Origin: Rhizobium leguminosarum bv. trifolii WSM1325
Lineage (GTDB): Bacteria > Pseudomonadota > Alphaproteobacteria > Rhizobiales > Rhizobiaceae
Assembly (NCBI GenBank): GCA_000023185.1
Contig: CP001622.1
Coordinates: 2,728,001 to 2,792,000 of the forward strand
Direction: 5' to 3'
Length of the DNA: 64,000 bases
Shown: in pieces, positions 34,485 to 43,158 of the stretch
Layout of the letters: every line of letters begins with the position of its first letter
How positions within the stretch are numbered: the stretch's first letter is position 1
The notes under the pieces: generated by a model
Seen by the model: only the letters and a program-made list of their open reading frames with translations
The model's database searches: none
What the model was told of the DNA's origin: nothing
Program-made: the position numbers and the translations under genes

Positions 34485-35263
34485 ACGAGACCAATCCGAG
34501 CGTCGCCGAAGCCGACCTTCACGCTTATGCCGACGGCCAGCTGCCGGAAACGGCGCGCCCCCGCATCGAGGCTTTCCTAGCCGACAATCCCGACGAGGCG
34601 GCAATGGTCGCCGAATGGCAGGCGCAGAATTCAGGCATCCGATCGCTGTTTGCCGGTTATGAGAAGGCGAAAGACACCGATCCTCTGCTCGTCGTCCCCC
34701 CGCGTGTCGTTTCATCGGGACCGAAACGCTGGGCAATCGCCGCATCAGCCCTCCTCGTCTTCACGCTCGGCGCCGTCAGCGGCCATTATGGCCCCGCACT
34801 TCTGGAAAAGCCGGAGCTGCAGCTTGCCGGCTCCGAAACCCTGCCGAAACAGGCCCAGACCGCGTTCACGGTCTATGCCGCCGAGGTTCGCCATCCCGTC
34901 GAGGTCTTCGCAAACGAGGAGGTCCACCTCGCCACCTGGCTCGGCAAGCGCCTGGCAATCCAGAACCTCAAGATCCCGAACCTGCAGCCGCTCGGCTTCA
35001 AGCTGGTCGGCGGCCGGCTGCTGCCGGTCGACGGCAGGCCGGGCGCCATGTTCATGTATGAAAACCAGGCCGGCGAGCGCCTGACCGTGATGGTCGGCCG
35101 CAACGCGGAGAACCGCACGACGAGCTTCCGCTTCGCCTCATCGGGCAATCTCGAAACCTTTTACTGGATCGACGGTGAACTCGGTTATGCCGTGACCGGT
35201 GAAATCTCCCGCGAGACGCTGCGGGAGGTAGCCGAGGAGTGCTACAAGCAGTTCCCGACCTAG
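34481..35263 (+). CDS. Membrane-anchored anti-sigma factor
   Basis: A 260-residue protein. The cytoplasmic N-terminus (VAEADLHAYADGQLPETARP, FLADNPDEAAMVAEWQAQN) is the anti-sigma domain seen in COG5662 proteins, without the zinc HxxxCxxC motif. One membrane helix lies at about 85-102 (WAIAASALLVFTLGAVSG), and a periplasmic domain follows. It is translationally coupled to the ECF sigma factor, which it presumably sequesters. The periplasmic part could sense envelope stress. Confidence 0.88.
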   Translation: MNETNPSVAEADLHAYADGQLPETARPRIEAFLADNPDEAAMVAEWQAQNSGIRSLFAGYEKAKDTDPLLVVPPRVVSSGPKRWAIAASALLVFTLGAVSGHYGPALLEKPELQLAGSETLPKQAQTAFTVYAAEVRHPVEVFANEEVHLATWLGKRLAIQNLKIPNLQPLGFKLVGGRLLPVDGRPGAMFMYENQAGERLTVMVGRNAENRTTSFRFASSGNLETFYWIDGELGYAVTGEISRETLREVAEECYKQFPT

Positions 35264-35264
35264 A

Positions 35265-35390
35265 GCAATTCCAGGAAAAGTGCAAAGCGGTTTTCCCGGG
35301 CAAAGCGCGAAGCGATTTTCGCCAGGAATTGCGCCAAGAAACAAAAGGTTAGAGCGGTTCTGCGGTTCCGTGAGCAGCTGAACCGATCTA
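35265..35390. repeat. Palindromic intergenic repeats
   Basis: GCAATTCC (35265-35272) and GGAATTGC (35325-35332) bound a 68-bp element with inner hairpins; a second AGCGGTTC...GAACCGAT palindrome follows at 35353-35389. They fill the gap between the anti-sigma gene and the convergent nitrile hydratase operon. Confidence 0.65.
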
Positions 35391-35394
35391 AGGA

Positions 35395-35748
35395 TCAGCG
35401 CGAGGGATCGTTACCAAGCTCGATCGGCCGTCCATGCGGCGTCGCTTCCGCCGCCCGCTGCCAGCTCTGCTGCAGTGCCAGGATCGTTTCCGCATCGGCG
35501 ATTCCGTTGTCGACGATAAGGTCGGAGAGTGCCGCCACCCAGCAGTCGAAATAGTCGCTGCCATCTTCGGCCCGGCCAGGCTTGTGCAATTGCGCGGAAA
35601 GCGTTTCAGCCCATTCGCTCCAGCTGAACAGGCCTTTTGCGTGCAGGTGCACGGTCATGGCAAAGGCTTCGGCCGCCCATGGCTCGGGAAAAACCGGCTC
35701 GCCCTCCGGCGACCTCGGCAGCCCGGACGATTGCGCCAGCGGCGACAT
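35395..35748 (-). CDS. Nitrile hydratase accessory protein
   Basis: A 117-residue protein: PEGEPVFPEPWAAEAFAMTV, LHAKGLFSWSEWAETLSAQL, DYFDCWVAALSDLIVDNG. This is the TIGR03889-type accessory/activator that resembles the beta-subunit N-terminus and delivers cobalt to the alpha subunit in Co-type enzymes. The start at 35748 follows the beta-subunit stop by one base (TGAGATG), so the genes are coupled. Confidence 0.9.
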   Translation of the reverse strand: MSPLAQSSGLPRSPEGEPVFPEPWAAEAFAMTVHLHAKGLFSWSEWAETLSAQLHKPGRAEDGSDYFDCWVAALSDLIVDNGIADAETILALQQSWQRAAEATPHGRPIELGNDPSR

Positions 35749-35749
35749 C

Positions 35750-36409
35750 TCACGCCGGCTCAAGATAGCTCTCCCAGGCATCGATCGACACGGTCAGCGT
35801 CGGATCGGCATCTCCGCCCCAGATCTCCGTGCCGTCGAAAACGACCGTATAGAGCCATTGCGGGTTTTCGCCCTTGCCATGTGCATTGTCGTCAGGGAAA
35901 ACGAAAGAGCCCTGCACTACCTCGACCACGCCAGTTTTGGCTCGGGCATAACGCGGCAGGCGCGTATGCGTCGGCGGATTGAATTTCTTCGTCTTCACCG
36001 TCTCGCCGACAGCAAAGAGCGGCGCGGTCTTAACAGGACGATCGCAAGGGCCGCCCTTCGCCAAAACGCCGGGCACCATGTCCGCCTTCAGCACCCGCTT
36101 CGGAACGGCTCCTGGCTGCTGCGCATGACCGGACAGCAATTCCGCGCGCGTCGCAAAACCATGCCGTTCGAGCAGCTTGTCGATGCCGCGGATCCAGATC
36201 TCGTAATAGCTGGCGGCGAGGTAATCGGCCGGCGGAATATTCTCGCGCGCATGCCGGCTTTCATCGATCGTCCATGCGCCGAACGCGCCGCAGGAAAGCG
36301 TAATGCCGAGCGCCCGCTTTTCCCATTCTGCATGGAAATAAGGCTCGTCCTTTTCGGGTGCGACAGGACCGAAGCCCATCTGCCCGCCGAGATCGTGCGG
36401 TCCGTTCAT
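35750..36409 (-). CDS. nthB: Nitrile hydratase beta subunit
   Basis: A 219-residue beta subunit: [54 protein letters not shown], and the C-terminal SH3-like domain ([38 protein letters not shown]). Pairs with the alpha subunit to hydrate nitriles to amides. It starts within the alpha-subunit stop (ATGA, 4-nt overlap). Confidence 0.94.
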   Translation of the reverse strand: MNGPHDLGGQMGFGPVAPEKDEPYFHAEWEKRALGITLSCGAFGAWTIDESRHARENIPPADYLAASYYEIWIRGIDKLLERHGFATRAELLSGHAQQPGAVPKRVLKADMVPGVLAKGGPCDRPVKTAPLFAVGETVKTKKFNPPTHTRLPRYARAKTGVVEVVQGSFVFPDDNAHGKGENPQWLYTVVFDGTEIWGGDADPTLTVSIDAWESYLEPA

Positions 36410-37104
36410 GCGGCGCTCTCCGGCTTGCGGGCAACGGCCGTACCGATCATCGCATCGCGGCTGACGAGGCCGGCGAGCGTTTGCTCATCCATTCCGTCGG
36501 TCCCTCCGGGCCGCTCGGGAATGACGAGATAACGCAGCTCCGCCGTCGAATCCCAGACGCGGACCTTCTTGTCCTCAGGCAGCGTCAGACCGAATTCGGC
36601 CAGCACGCCGCGCGGATCGATGACGGCGCGCGAACGATAGGCCGGCGCCTTGTACCAGACCGGCGGCAGACCGAGCACCGACCAGGGATAACAGGAGCAG
36701 AGCGTGCAGACGACGAGATTATGGGTCTCGGCCGTATTGAAGACGGCGCGCATATGCTCGCCCTGCCGGCCGGTATAGCCGAGGCTGGCGATGGCCGCCG
36801 TCGCATCGCGCCTCAGCCAGTCGGCGAAATCGGCATCGCTCCAGGCCTTGGCGACGACATGCGCGCCGTTCCTCGGCCCCACCTTCGTCTCGTAGGTCTC
36901 GACGATCGTATCGATCGCCGCCGGATCGATCAGCCCCTTCTCCGTCAGCAGCGTTTCCAGCGCCTTCACGCGCGCCTGCATATCGGAATAATGGTTGTCG
37001 TGATCATGCCCGTGGGCGTGCTCATCTCCGTGAGCATGTTTGTCGTCATGGTCGTGCAAGGCGAAGCCCTCCCGAAACTGCCCGCTATTTCTATCATACG
37101 CCAC
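36406..37104 (-). CDS. nthA: Nitrile hydratase alpha subunit, cobalt type, His-rich N-terminus
   Basis: A 232-residue catalytic subunit. The metal claw is [10 protein letters not shown] (Cys133, 136, 138); the CTLCSC form marks the Co(III) type, whereas the Fe type has CSLCSC. Residues 17-38 hold nine His alternating with Asp, Gly and Ala ([19 protein letters not shown]), an unusual metal-binding tail. The rest ([40 protein letters not shown]) is standard. First of an nthA-nthB-accessory operon. No amidase lies beside it. Confidence 0.94.
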   Translation of the reverse strand: MAYDRNSGQFREGFALHDHDDKHAHGDEHAHGHDHDNHYSDMQARVKALETLLTEKGLIDPAAIDTIVETYETKVGPRNGAHVVAKAWSDADFADWLRRDATAAIASLGYTGRQGEHMRAVFNTAETHNLVVCTLCSCYPWSVLGLPPVWYKAPAYRSRAVIDPRGVLAEFGLTLPEDKKVRVWDSTAELRYLVIPERPGGTDGMDEQTLAGLVSRDAMIGTAVARKPESAA

Positions 37105-37156
37105 AGGCCCGCCAAGCCCTTCTATGTCTCATGCGCTTTTCCGCTAATCTCCTGCC

Positions 37157-38431
37157 ATGAACATTCTGATTCTCGGCGCAACCGGCTTCATAGGCTCCGT
37201 CGTCGCGGCCCGGCTCGTTGCCGACGGCCACGCCGTCACCGGCATCGGTCGCAATCCCGCGCGTGCGCGCCTGAAACAGCCGGCGATCGACTGGCGGTGT
37301 GCAGATCTCTCGCGCATGACGAAACCGGCGGATTGGGACGAGATCCTTAAGGATCAGCATGTCGTCGTCAATTGCGCCGGCGCCCTGCAGGACGGCCTGT
37401 CTGATGATCTGTTGGCCACCCAGGCAGAGGCGATGCTGGCACTCTATTCCGCCGCAAAACGCTCGTCGCGCCCGCTGATCGTACAGATATCGGCAAGGAC
37501 AGCGGGAGCGGCGGGTGCTCTTCCCTTCTTCGCCACCAAGCGGCGGGCCGACGAGGCGCTGGCGGCAAGCGGCCTGCGTTACCTCATCCTGCGCCCTGCC
37601 CTCGTTCTCGGCCGCAATGCCCATGGCGGTTCGGCGCTGCTGCGGGCGCTTGCCGCCTTCCCCTGTGTGCTGCCCTTGGTCCATGCCGAAAGTCCGGTCG
37701 AAACACTCTCGGTGGACGATGTGGCGGAAGCCGTGTCGCGGGCGGTCTCCGACGGCATCTCCGGCGATATAGATCTGGCCGCCGACGAAGTTCTGACGCT
37801 CGCCGATCTCGTCCGCCTGCATCGGCAGTGGCTCGGCCTGCCGCCCGCCCGCATGTTCGCTCTCCCCCGCTGGCTTGCCGGCCCGGTGACGTGGCTGGCC
37901 GATCTATCAGGACTGCTCGGCTGGCGTTCGCCGCTGCGCTCGACGGCGATGACTGTCATGTCCGAAGGCGTGCGGAGCTCAAAAACAGGGAGCGGCCTTG
38001 CTGCGACATCCGCGGCCGCAGCGCTCTCGGCCAATCCGTCCGGCGTACAGGATCTCTGGTTTGCCAGGGTCTATCTCCTGAAGCCGCTAGCCATATCGGG
38101 CCTATCCGTTTTCTGGCTGCTCTCAGGTTTGATCCCGCTGCTGGCGCTGGAGCAGACGTCCGCTCACTTCCTGCCGTTCATGCCTGAGGCCGCAGCAACG
38201 GCGCTGACGCTTGCAACCTGCCTGACCGACATAGCTCTCGGCGCCGCCGTCCTCCTTCGCCCGCTGGCAAAACGTGCCCTTCTCGGCATGCTGGCCGTGT
38301 CGTTCGCCTATCTTGCCGGTGCCAGCCTGCTCGAACCCGCGCTCTGGCTCGATCCTCTCGGTCCCCTCGTCAAGGTGCTGCCATCGATCCTGCTGACGCT
38401 CACCGCACTTGCCACGCTGGATGAACGCTGA
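37157..38431 (+). CDS. SDR Rossmann protein fused to a DoxX-like membrane domain
   Basis: A 424-residue fusion. Residues 1-about 290 form an NmrA/atypical-SDR domain (MNILILGATGFIGSVVAARL, LILRPALVLGRNAHGG, VETLSVDDVAEAV). Residues about 310-420 form four hydrophobic helices (LKPLAISGLSVFWLLSGLIP, ALTLATCLTDIALGAAVLLR) of DoxX type. It is probably a membrane-bound NAD(P)-dependent oxidoreductase. It is divergent from the nitrile hydratase operon by 52 bp and its stop overlaps the next start (TGATG). Confidence 0.85.
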   Translation: MNILILGATGFIGSVVAARLVADGHAVTGIGRNPARARLKQPAIDWRCADLSRMTKPADWDEILKDQHVVVNCAGALQDGLSDDLLATQAEAMLALYSAAKRSSRPLIVQISARTAGAAGALPFFATKRRADEALAASGLRYLILRPALVLGRNAHGGSALLRALAAFPCVLPLVHAESPVETLSVDDVAEAVSRAVSDGISGDIDLAADEVLTLADLVRLHRQWLGLPPARMFALPRWLAGPVTWLADLSGLLGWRSPLRSTAMTVMSEGVRSSKTGSGLAATSAAAALSANPSGVQDLWFARVYLLKPLAISGLSVFWLLSGLIPLLALEQTSAHFLPFMPEAAATALTLATCLTDIALGAAVLLRPLAKRALLGMLAVSFAYLAGASLLEPALWLDPLGPLVKVLPSILLTLTALATLDER

Positions 38432-38907
38432 TGATTGAGGAATGGCTGCTGCTTGCCCATGTCATCGGCGCGACCGTGCTCTTCGGCACCGGCGCCGGCA
38501 TCGCCTTCTTCATGGTGATGGCGCACCGAACCCGCGATCCCCGTCTGATCGCCCATGTCGCCAGCACGGTTGTCATCGCCGACACCCTCTTCACCGCCAC
38601 CGCAGCCATTCTCCAGCCGGTGACCGGCTATCTGCTGGCCCGGTCGATCGGTTGGGAACTGTCGGAGGGATGGATTGCGCTGTCGCTGCTGCTTTATGTC
38701 GTGATCGGCCTGTTCTGGCTGCCGGTCGTCTGGATCCAGATCCGGCTGCGCGACCTCGCCCGCGCCGCAGCAGCGGCGGGAAAAGCCCTGCCGCCAGGCT
38801 ATTTCAGCCTCTACCGCATCTGGTTCGCCTGCGGTTTTCCGGCCTTCTTCGCTGTCATCGGCATTCTCTGGCTGATGCTCATGAAGCCCGCAATCACTCT
38901 ATTTTAG
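38431..38907 (+). CDS. DUF2269-family integral membrane protein
   Basis: A 158-residue protein with four membrane helices: LLLAHVIGATVLFGTGAGIA, VVIADTLFTATAAILQPVTG, WIALSLLLYVVIGLFWLPVV and FAVIGILWLMLMKPAITLF. The conserved His in AHVIGA and the pattern match DUF2269. Coupled to the SDR-DoxX gene by a one-base overlap, so the two likely form one membrane redox unit. Its 3' end overlaps the convergent LysE gene by 9 bp. Confidence 0.85.
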   Translation: MIEEWLLLAHVIGATVLFGTGAGIAFFMVMAHRTRDPRLIAHVASTVVIADTLFTATAAILQPVTGYLLARSIGWELSEGWIALSLLLYVVIGLFWLPVVWIQIRLRDLARAAAAAGKALPPGYFSLYRIWFACGFPAFFAVIGILWLMLMKPAITLF

Positions 38908-39492
38908 CATTGGCCAGAGGCTTAGCACCAACAGCACCGCCATGCTGATATTGAACCATTTCAGCCGCACCGGATCGGAAAGCCATTCCCTCAGCGCCGA
39001 GCCGAAGCCGGCCCAGGTCGAAACGCTGGGCACATTGACTGCCGCAAAAGCGAGACCAACGATCAGCACGCTCACTAGGTAGAGTTGCGGATTGGTGTAG
39101 GTCGCCATCGCGGTGACCGCCATCACCCAGGCTTTCGGATTGACCCACTGGAAGGCCGCCGCCGCCGAGAAGGACATCGGCTCGACGCCGCTTCTGCCTT
39201 CGCTCAGCGAGCGCGACGAGGCAATCTTCCAAGCAATCCAGATGAGATAGGCGCCGCCCGCAAATTTCAGTACCGTATAGACAATAGGCACCGTGTGCAG
39301 CAGCGCGCCGAGCCCAAGGCCGACGCCGATGAGCAGCGAGAAGAAACCGACACCGATGCCGAACATATGCGGGATCGTCCTGCGGAAGCCAAAATTCACG
39401 CCCGATGCGAAGAGCATCATATTGTTCGGTCCCGGCGTGATCGAGGTCGTGAAGGCGAAGAGAACGAGGGCGAGAAATGTATCCAGCGGCAT
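38899..39492 (-). CDS. LysE/RhtB family exporter
   Basis: A 197-residue, six-helix exporter. The family signature TTSITPGPNNMMLFASGVNF is at the N-terminus, and AAAFQWVNPKAWVMAVTAMA in the middle. It exports amino acids or related metabolites. It is monocistronic and overlaps the DUF2269 gene tail to tail. Confidence 0.9.
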   Translation of the reverse strand: MPLDTFLALVLFAFTTSITPGPNNMMLFASGVNFGFRRTIPHMFGIGVGFFSLLIGVGLGLGALLHTVPIVYTVLKFAGGAYLIWIAWKIASSRSLSEGRSGVEPMSFSAAAAFQWVNPKAWVMAVTAMATYTNPQLYLVSVLIVGLAFAAVNVPSVSTWAGFGSALREWLSDPVRLKWFNISMAVLLVLSLWPMLK

Positions 39493-39643
39493 GCGACCTC
39501 CCGAAGCCAGCTTTTCTGCGGCCTGCTTATTTAGGTCAGCATAGCTGTCCTAAACCGCCGGTGCCATTACATCATTGTCATGGTGACAGGATTACTTGAA
39601 AGATGGCGACCCGGCCCAATCTCCTGTCGAAGGGACAGAAACC

Positions 39644-40492
39644 ATGCAGGACGACCCGATTCCATCGATCACATTCCCTGATGGCACTGAGGTGCCGGCG
39701 CTCGGCCAGGGCACCTGGGCGATGGGTGAGGATGCCGGTCATGCCAGGGCCGAGATCGAAAGCCTCAGGGCCGGCATCGATCTCGGCATGACGCTGATCG
39801 ACACCGCCGAAATGTACGGCGACGGTGGCGCCGAAGAGATCGTCGGCCAGGCGATCAGGGGCCGGCGCGATGAGGTCTTCATCGTCAGCAAGGTCTATCC
39901 CTGGAATGCCAGCCTGAAAGGCACGATTGAGGCCTGCGAGCGCAGTCTCGAACGGCTGGGTACCGATCGCATCGATCTCTATCTGCTGCACTGGCGCGGA
40001 GACCATCCGCTCACAGAGACCGTCGCCGCCTTCGAAATGCTGAAGGCATCCGGCAAGATCGGCGCCTGGGGCGTCTCCAACTTCGACACCGACGACATGG
40101 AGGAACTGCTCGGAGTGCCCGACGGCGCCAATGTCGCCGCCAACCAGGTGCTCTATAACCTTTCCCGCCGCGGCATCGAATTCGATCTGCTGCCCTGGTG
40201 CCAGAACCGAGGCATTCCCATCATGGCCTATTCGCCGATCGAACAGGGAAATATCCTGCACCATCCCGAGTTGATCCGCATCGCCAAGGCCTATCAGGCG
40301 ACACCCGCTCAGCTGGCACTCGCCTTCCTGCTGGAACGCGACGGCGTCATCGTCATGCCGAAGACCTCGAATGCCGAACGCGCGGCGGAAAACCGCGACT
40401 GCGTCTCGCTCGAAATCACCGACGACGACTGGGATGCCATCGACGCCGCCTTTCCGCCGCCCACAAAGAAAAAACCGCTGGAGATGCTTTGA
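39644..40492 (+). CDS. Aldo/keto reductase
   Basis: A 282-residue AKR TIM barrel. The catalytic tetrad is visible: Asp and Tyr in [11 protein letters not shown], Lys in VSKVYPWN and His in YLLHWRG. The NADPH-binding C-terminal region has [19 protein letters not shown] 39644 is chosen for AAGGGA at 39631. A hairpin that overlaps the stop codon acts as terminator. Confidence 0.92.
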   Translation: MQDDPIPSITFPDGTEVPALGQGTWAMGEDAGHARAEIESLRAGIDLGMTLIDTAEMYGDGGAEEIVGQAIRGRRDEVFIVSKVYPWNASLKGTIEACERSLERLGTDRIDLYLLHWRGDHPLTETVAAFEMLKASGKIGAWGVSNFDTDDMEELLGVPDGANVAANQVLYNLSRRGIEFDLLPWCQNRGIPIMAYSPIEQGNILHHPELIRIAKAYQATPAQLALAFLLERDGVIVMPKTSNAERAAENRDCVSLEITDDDWDAIDAAFPPPTKKKPLEML

Positions 40493-40505
40493 TCTCCAGC
40501 GGCTT
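40475..40505 (+). terminator. Terminator overlapping the aldo/keto reductase stop codon
   Basis: CCGCTGGAGAT (40475-40485) pairs with ATCTCCAGCGG (40492-40502), followed by a short T run. The TGA stop (40490-40492) lies in the loop and arm. Confidence 0.6.
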
Positions 40506-40538
40506 TCGCAATCATTGCAGCATCGGGCTTAGATGCCC

Positions 40539-40584
40539 GGGCTGTGATACTTACATGTCCGGGCTGTATTATTTACATCCCCTG
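40539..40584 (-). repeat. Short tandem repeat at the ilvH stop codon
   Basis: Read on the minus strand, the ilvH end ATGTAA begins a 22-nt unit repeated twice (each ATGTAA....ACAGCCCGG) and followed by a partial third unit starting ATCTAAGCCCG. The second unit duplicates the final Met codon and stop. Confidence 0.7.
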
Positions 40585-41145
40585 CACGCCGCGGTTCATC
40601 GCCGCAATGCCGGTACGGCAGACCTCGATGAGGCCAAGCGGCTTCATGATCGCCACGAACTGATCGATCTTTGACGATTTGCCGGTGATCTCCAAAATGA
40701 AGTGGCCGACGGTCGCATCCACCACCTTGGCATGAAAGGCATCGGCAAGGCGCAGGGTCTCGGCACGCATCTCGCCCTCGCCGATCACCTTAACCAGCGC
40801 CACTTCGCGCTCGATCGGCCGATCCTGGCCGAGTTCGCGGGCCCGCACCGTCAGGTCGACGACGCGATGTACCGGCACGATGCGCTCGAGCTGCGCCTTG
40901 ATCTGTTCCAGCACCTGCGGCGTCCCGCGTGTGACGACGGTGATGCGGGAAAGATGCGCCTGATGCTCGGTCTCGGAGACCGTCAGGCTCTCGATATTGT
41001 AGCCGCGGCCGGAAAACAGGCCGATGACCCGGGCAAGAACGCCCGGTTCGTTGTCGACGAGAACCGAAAGCGTGTGGCTTTCGACCGCCGCCGTTTCCGG
41101 CGAGATGAAGTAAGCGGAGCCCGTGGGCTGTAGGTGTGCGTTCAT
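40573..41145 (-). CDS. ilvH: Acetolactate synthase regulatory subunit
   Basis: The 190-residue small subunit that activates IlvI and confers valine feedback inhibition. The ACT domain is near residues 24-95 (HTLSVLVDNEPGVLARVIGL, FSGRGYNIESLTVSETEHQ), followed by the C-terminal ALS_ss domain (LRLADAFHAKVVDATVGHFI). It is the second gene of ilvIH, 83 nt after ilvI; a palindromic repeat lies in the gap. Confidence 0.95.
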   Translation of the reverse strand: MNAHLQPTGSAYFISPETAAVESHTLSVLVDNEPGVLARVIGLFSGRGYNIESLTVSETEHQAHLSRITVVTRGTPQVLEQIKAQLERIVPVHRVVDLTVRARELGQDRPIEREVALVKVIGEGEMRAETLRLADAFHAKVVDATVGHFILEITGKSSKIDQFVAIMKPLGLIEVCRTGIAAMNRGVQGM

Positions 41146-41170
41146 GGTCTTGAGTTTCCTCTTCCCTGCC

Positions 41171-41216
41171 GCATAACCCTGAAAATCGAAAGCGATTTTC
41201 GGAAAGGGTCATGCGC
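41171..41216. repeat. Palindromic repeat between ilvI and ilvH
   Basis: A nested inverted repeat: GCAT / ATGC, ACCCT / AGGGT, then GAAAATCG-AAAG-CGATTTTC. It is of the rhizobial palindromic type also seen at 61795-61844. In the ilvIH mRNA it would form a stable hairpin between the two cistrons. Confidence 0.75.
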
Positions 41217-41228
41217 AAATTAAAAATG

Positions 41229-43019
41229 TCAGACGAGCGCGCGGCCCTTGGCGTCGATCGCATTGGCGACCGCTTCGTCGGTGGCTTCGTCCGGCAACAG
41301 CATTTCGTTATGGGCCTTGCCCGAGGGGATCATCGGGAAGCAATTGGCGAGATTGGCGACACGGCAATCGAAGATGACAGGCTTTCTGACCTCGATCATC
41401 TCCAGAATGGTGTCATCAAGCGCATCCGGCTTTTCGCAGCGCAGGCCGACGGCACCATAGGCCTCCGCCAGCTTGACGAAATCGGGCATCGCCTCCGTAT
41501 AGGAATTCGACAGGCGATTGCCGTGCAACAGCTGCTGCCACTGACGCACCATGCCCATATATTGGTTGTTCATGATGAAGATCTTGATCGGCGCGTCGTG
41601 CTGGATCGCCGCCGACATTTCCTGGATACACATCTGGATCGAGGCGTCGCCGGCAATGTCGATGACGAGGCTGTCGGGATGGGCGATCTGCACGCCGAGC
41701 GCGGCCGGCAGGCCGTAGCCCATCGTACCGAGGCCGCCCGAGGTCATCCAGCGGTTCGGCTGCTCGAAACCGAAGAACTGCGCCGCCCACATCTGGTGCT
41801 GGCCGACCTCGGTGGTGATGTAGGTATCCCGGTCCTTGGTGTGGGCAAAGAGCCGCTCCAGCGCATATTGGGGCATGATGACGTCATTGCTCTTCGTATA
41901 GGCGAAGGAGTTGCGTGCCCGCCAGCGGGCGATATCGGTCCACCAGTCGTCGAGGCGACCCTTCTCCGGCTTCTTCGGCAGCGCCCGCCACAGGCGGACC
42001 ATGTCTTCGAGGACATGGCCGACATCGCCGCGGATGCCGATATCGACTCGGACGTTCTTGTTGATCGAGGATGGATCGATATCGATATGGATCTTCTTCG
42101 AGTTCGGCGAAAAGGCATTGAGACGGCCGGTGATGCGGTCGTCGAAACGGGCGCCGATGCAGACCATGACGTCGCAGTCGTGCATCGCCATGTTGGCTTC
42201 GTAGGAGCCGTGCATGCCGAGCATCTTCAGCCAGTTCTTGCCCGAAGCAGGATAGGCGCCGAGGCCCATCAGCGTCGAGGTGATCGGGAAATCGGTGAGC
42301 TCGACCAGCTCGCGCAGCAGCTTGGAAGCCTCGGGGCCGGAATTGATGACGCCGCCGCCGGAATAGATGATCGGACGGCGCGCATTCGCCATCAGTTCGA
42401 TCGCGGCATGGATCTGGTTGAGGTCGCCCTGGATCTTCGGCTGGTAGCTCTTCTGAATCGCGTAATCGGCGGGCGGCGTATAGGTGCCGGTCGCAAACTG
42501 CACGTCTTTCGGAATATCGACGACGACGGGGCCTGGACGGCCGGACTGGGCGATGCGGAAGGCCTCGTGAATGACGGCGGCAAGCTGGTTGACATCCTTG
42601 ACCAGCCAGTTGTGCTTGGTGCAGGGCCGGGTGATGCCGACCGTATCGCATTCCTGGAAGGCGTCGGAGCCGATCAGTGGGGTCGGAACCTGGCCGGTCA
42701 GGCAGACGAGCGGGATCGAATCCATCAGCGCGTCCTGCAGCGGCGTGACGGCATTGGTAGCGCCCGGACCCGAGGTGACCAGCATGACGCCGACCTTGCC
42801 GGTGGAGCGGGCGTAACCTTCGGCCGCATGGCCTGCCCCCTGCTCGTGGCGGACGAGGATGTGCTTGACATCTTCCTGCTGGAAGATCTCGTCATAGATC
42901 GGCAGGACCGCGCCGCCGGGATAGCCGAAAATATGTTCGACGCCATTGTCCTTCAGCGCCTTGAGAACGATCTCCGCTCCCGTCATCCGATTGCCTGCCG
43001 CCTGATTGTCCGTGCTCAT
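41229..43019 (-). CDS. ilvI: Acetolactate synthase catalytic subunit
   Basis: The 596-residue ThDP- and FAD-dependent catalytic subunit, first common step of branched-chain amino acid synthesis. Motifs: EHIFGYPGGAVLPIYDEIFQ, VRHEQGAGHAAEGYAR (catalytic Glu), TSGPGATN, and the ThDP-Mg motif IDIAGDASIQMCIQE with NNQYMGMVRQWQ. ATG 43019 (MSTDNQAAGNRMTGAEIVLK) fits the family. The gene is preceded by a leader peptide and terminator (43078-43193), and followed by ilvH. Confidence 0.97.
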   Translation of the reverse strand: MSTDNQAAGNRMTGAEIVLKALKDNGVEHIFGYPGGAVLPIYDEIFQQEDVKHILVRHEQGAGHAAEGYARSTGKVGVMLVTSGPGATNAVTPLQDALMDSIPLVCLTGQVPTPLIGSDAFQECDTVGITRPCTKHNWLVKDVNQLAAVIHEAFRIAQSGRPGPVVVDIPKDVQFATGTYTPPADYAIQKSYQPKIQGDLNQIHAAIELMANARRPIIYSGGGVINSGPEASKLLRELVELTDFPITSTLMGLGAYPASGKNWLKMLGMHGSYEANMAMHDCDVMVCIGARFDDRITGRLNAFSPNSKKIHIDIDPSSINKNVRVDIGIRGDVGHVLEDMVRLWRALPKKPEKGRLDDWWTDIARWRARNSFAYTKSNDVIMPQYALERLFAHTKDRDTYITTEVGQHQMWAAQFFGFEQPNRWMTSGGLGTMGYGLPAALGVQIAHPDSLVIDIAGDASIQMCIQEMSAAIQHDAPIKIFIMNNQYMGMVRQWQQLLHGNRLSNSYTEAMPDFVKLAEAYGAVGLRCEKPDALDDTILEMIEVRKPVIFDCRVANLANCFPMIPSGKAHNEMLLPDEATDEAVANAIDAKGRALV

Positions 43020-43079
43020 CTGTCTGTTCCGTTTGATGCTGGGATTGCGTTTGTGGCCGGAAGCCCGAATTTCGGGCAT

Positions 43080-43102
43080 AAAAAAAGGCCCCTGAGGAGC
43101 CT
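43080..43102 (-). terminator. Attenuator terminator of ilvIH
   Basis: On the minus strand AGGCTCC-TCA-GGGGCCT (one G-T pair) is followed by a T run of seven. It lies between the leader-peptide stop and ilvI, 60 nt before the ilvI start. A further hairpin (GCCCGAATTTCGGGC, 43063-43077) follows directly. Confidence 0.85.
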
Positions 43103-43110
43103 GTCATCTA

Positions 43111-43158
43111 GCGCATGGGTGGCTATCGCCGGATGGTTACACCATCCTGCCCATGCGC
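43111..43158 (-). promoter_or_regulatory. Leader RNA pause/antiterminator hairpin of ilvIH
   Basis: GCGCATGGG (43111-43119) pairs with CCCATGCGC (43150-43158), enclosing GGATGGT-TAC-ACCATCC (43131-43147). The structure overlaps the last leader codons and the stop, so ribosome position would decide whether it forms. Confidence 0.75.
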
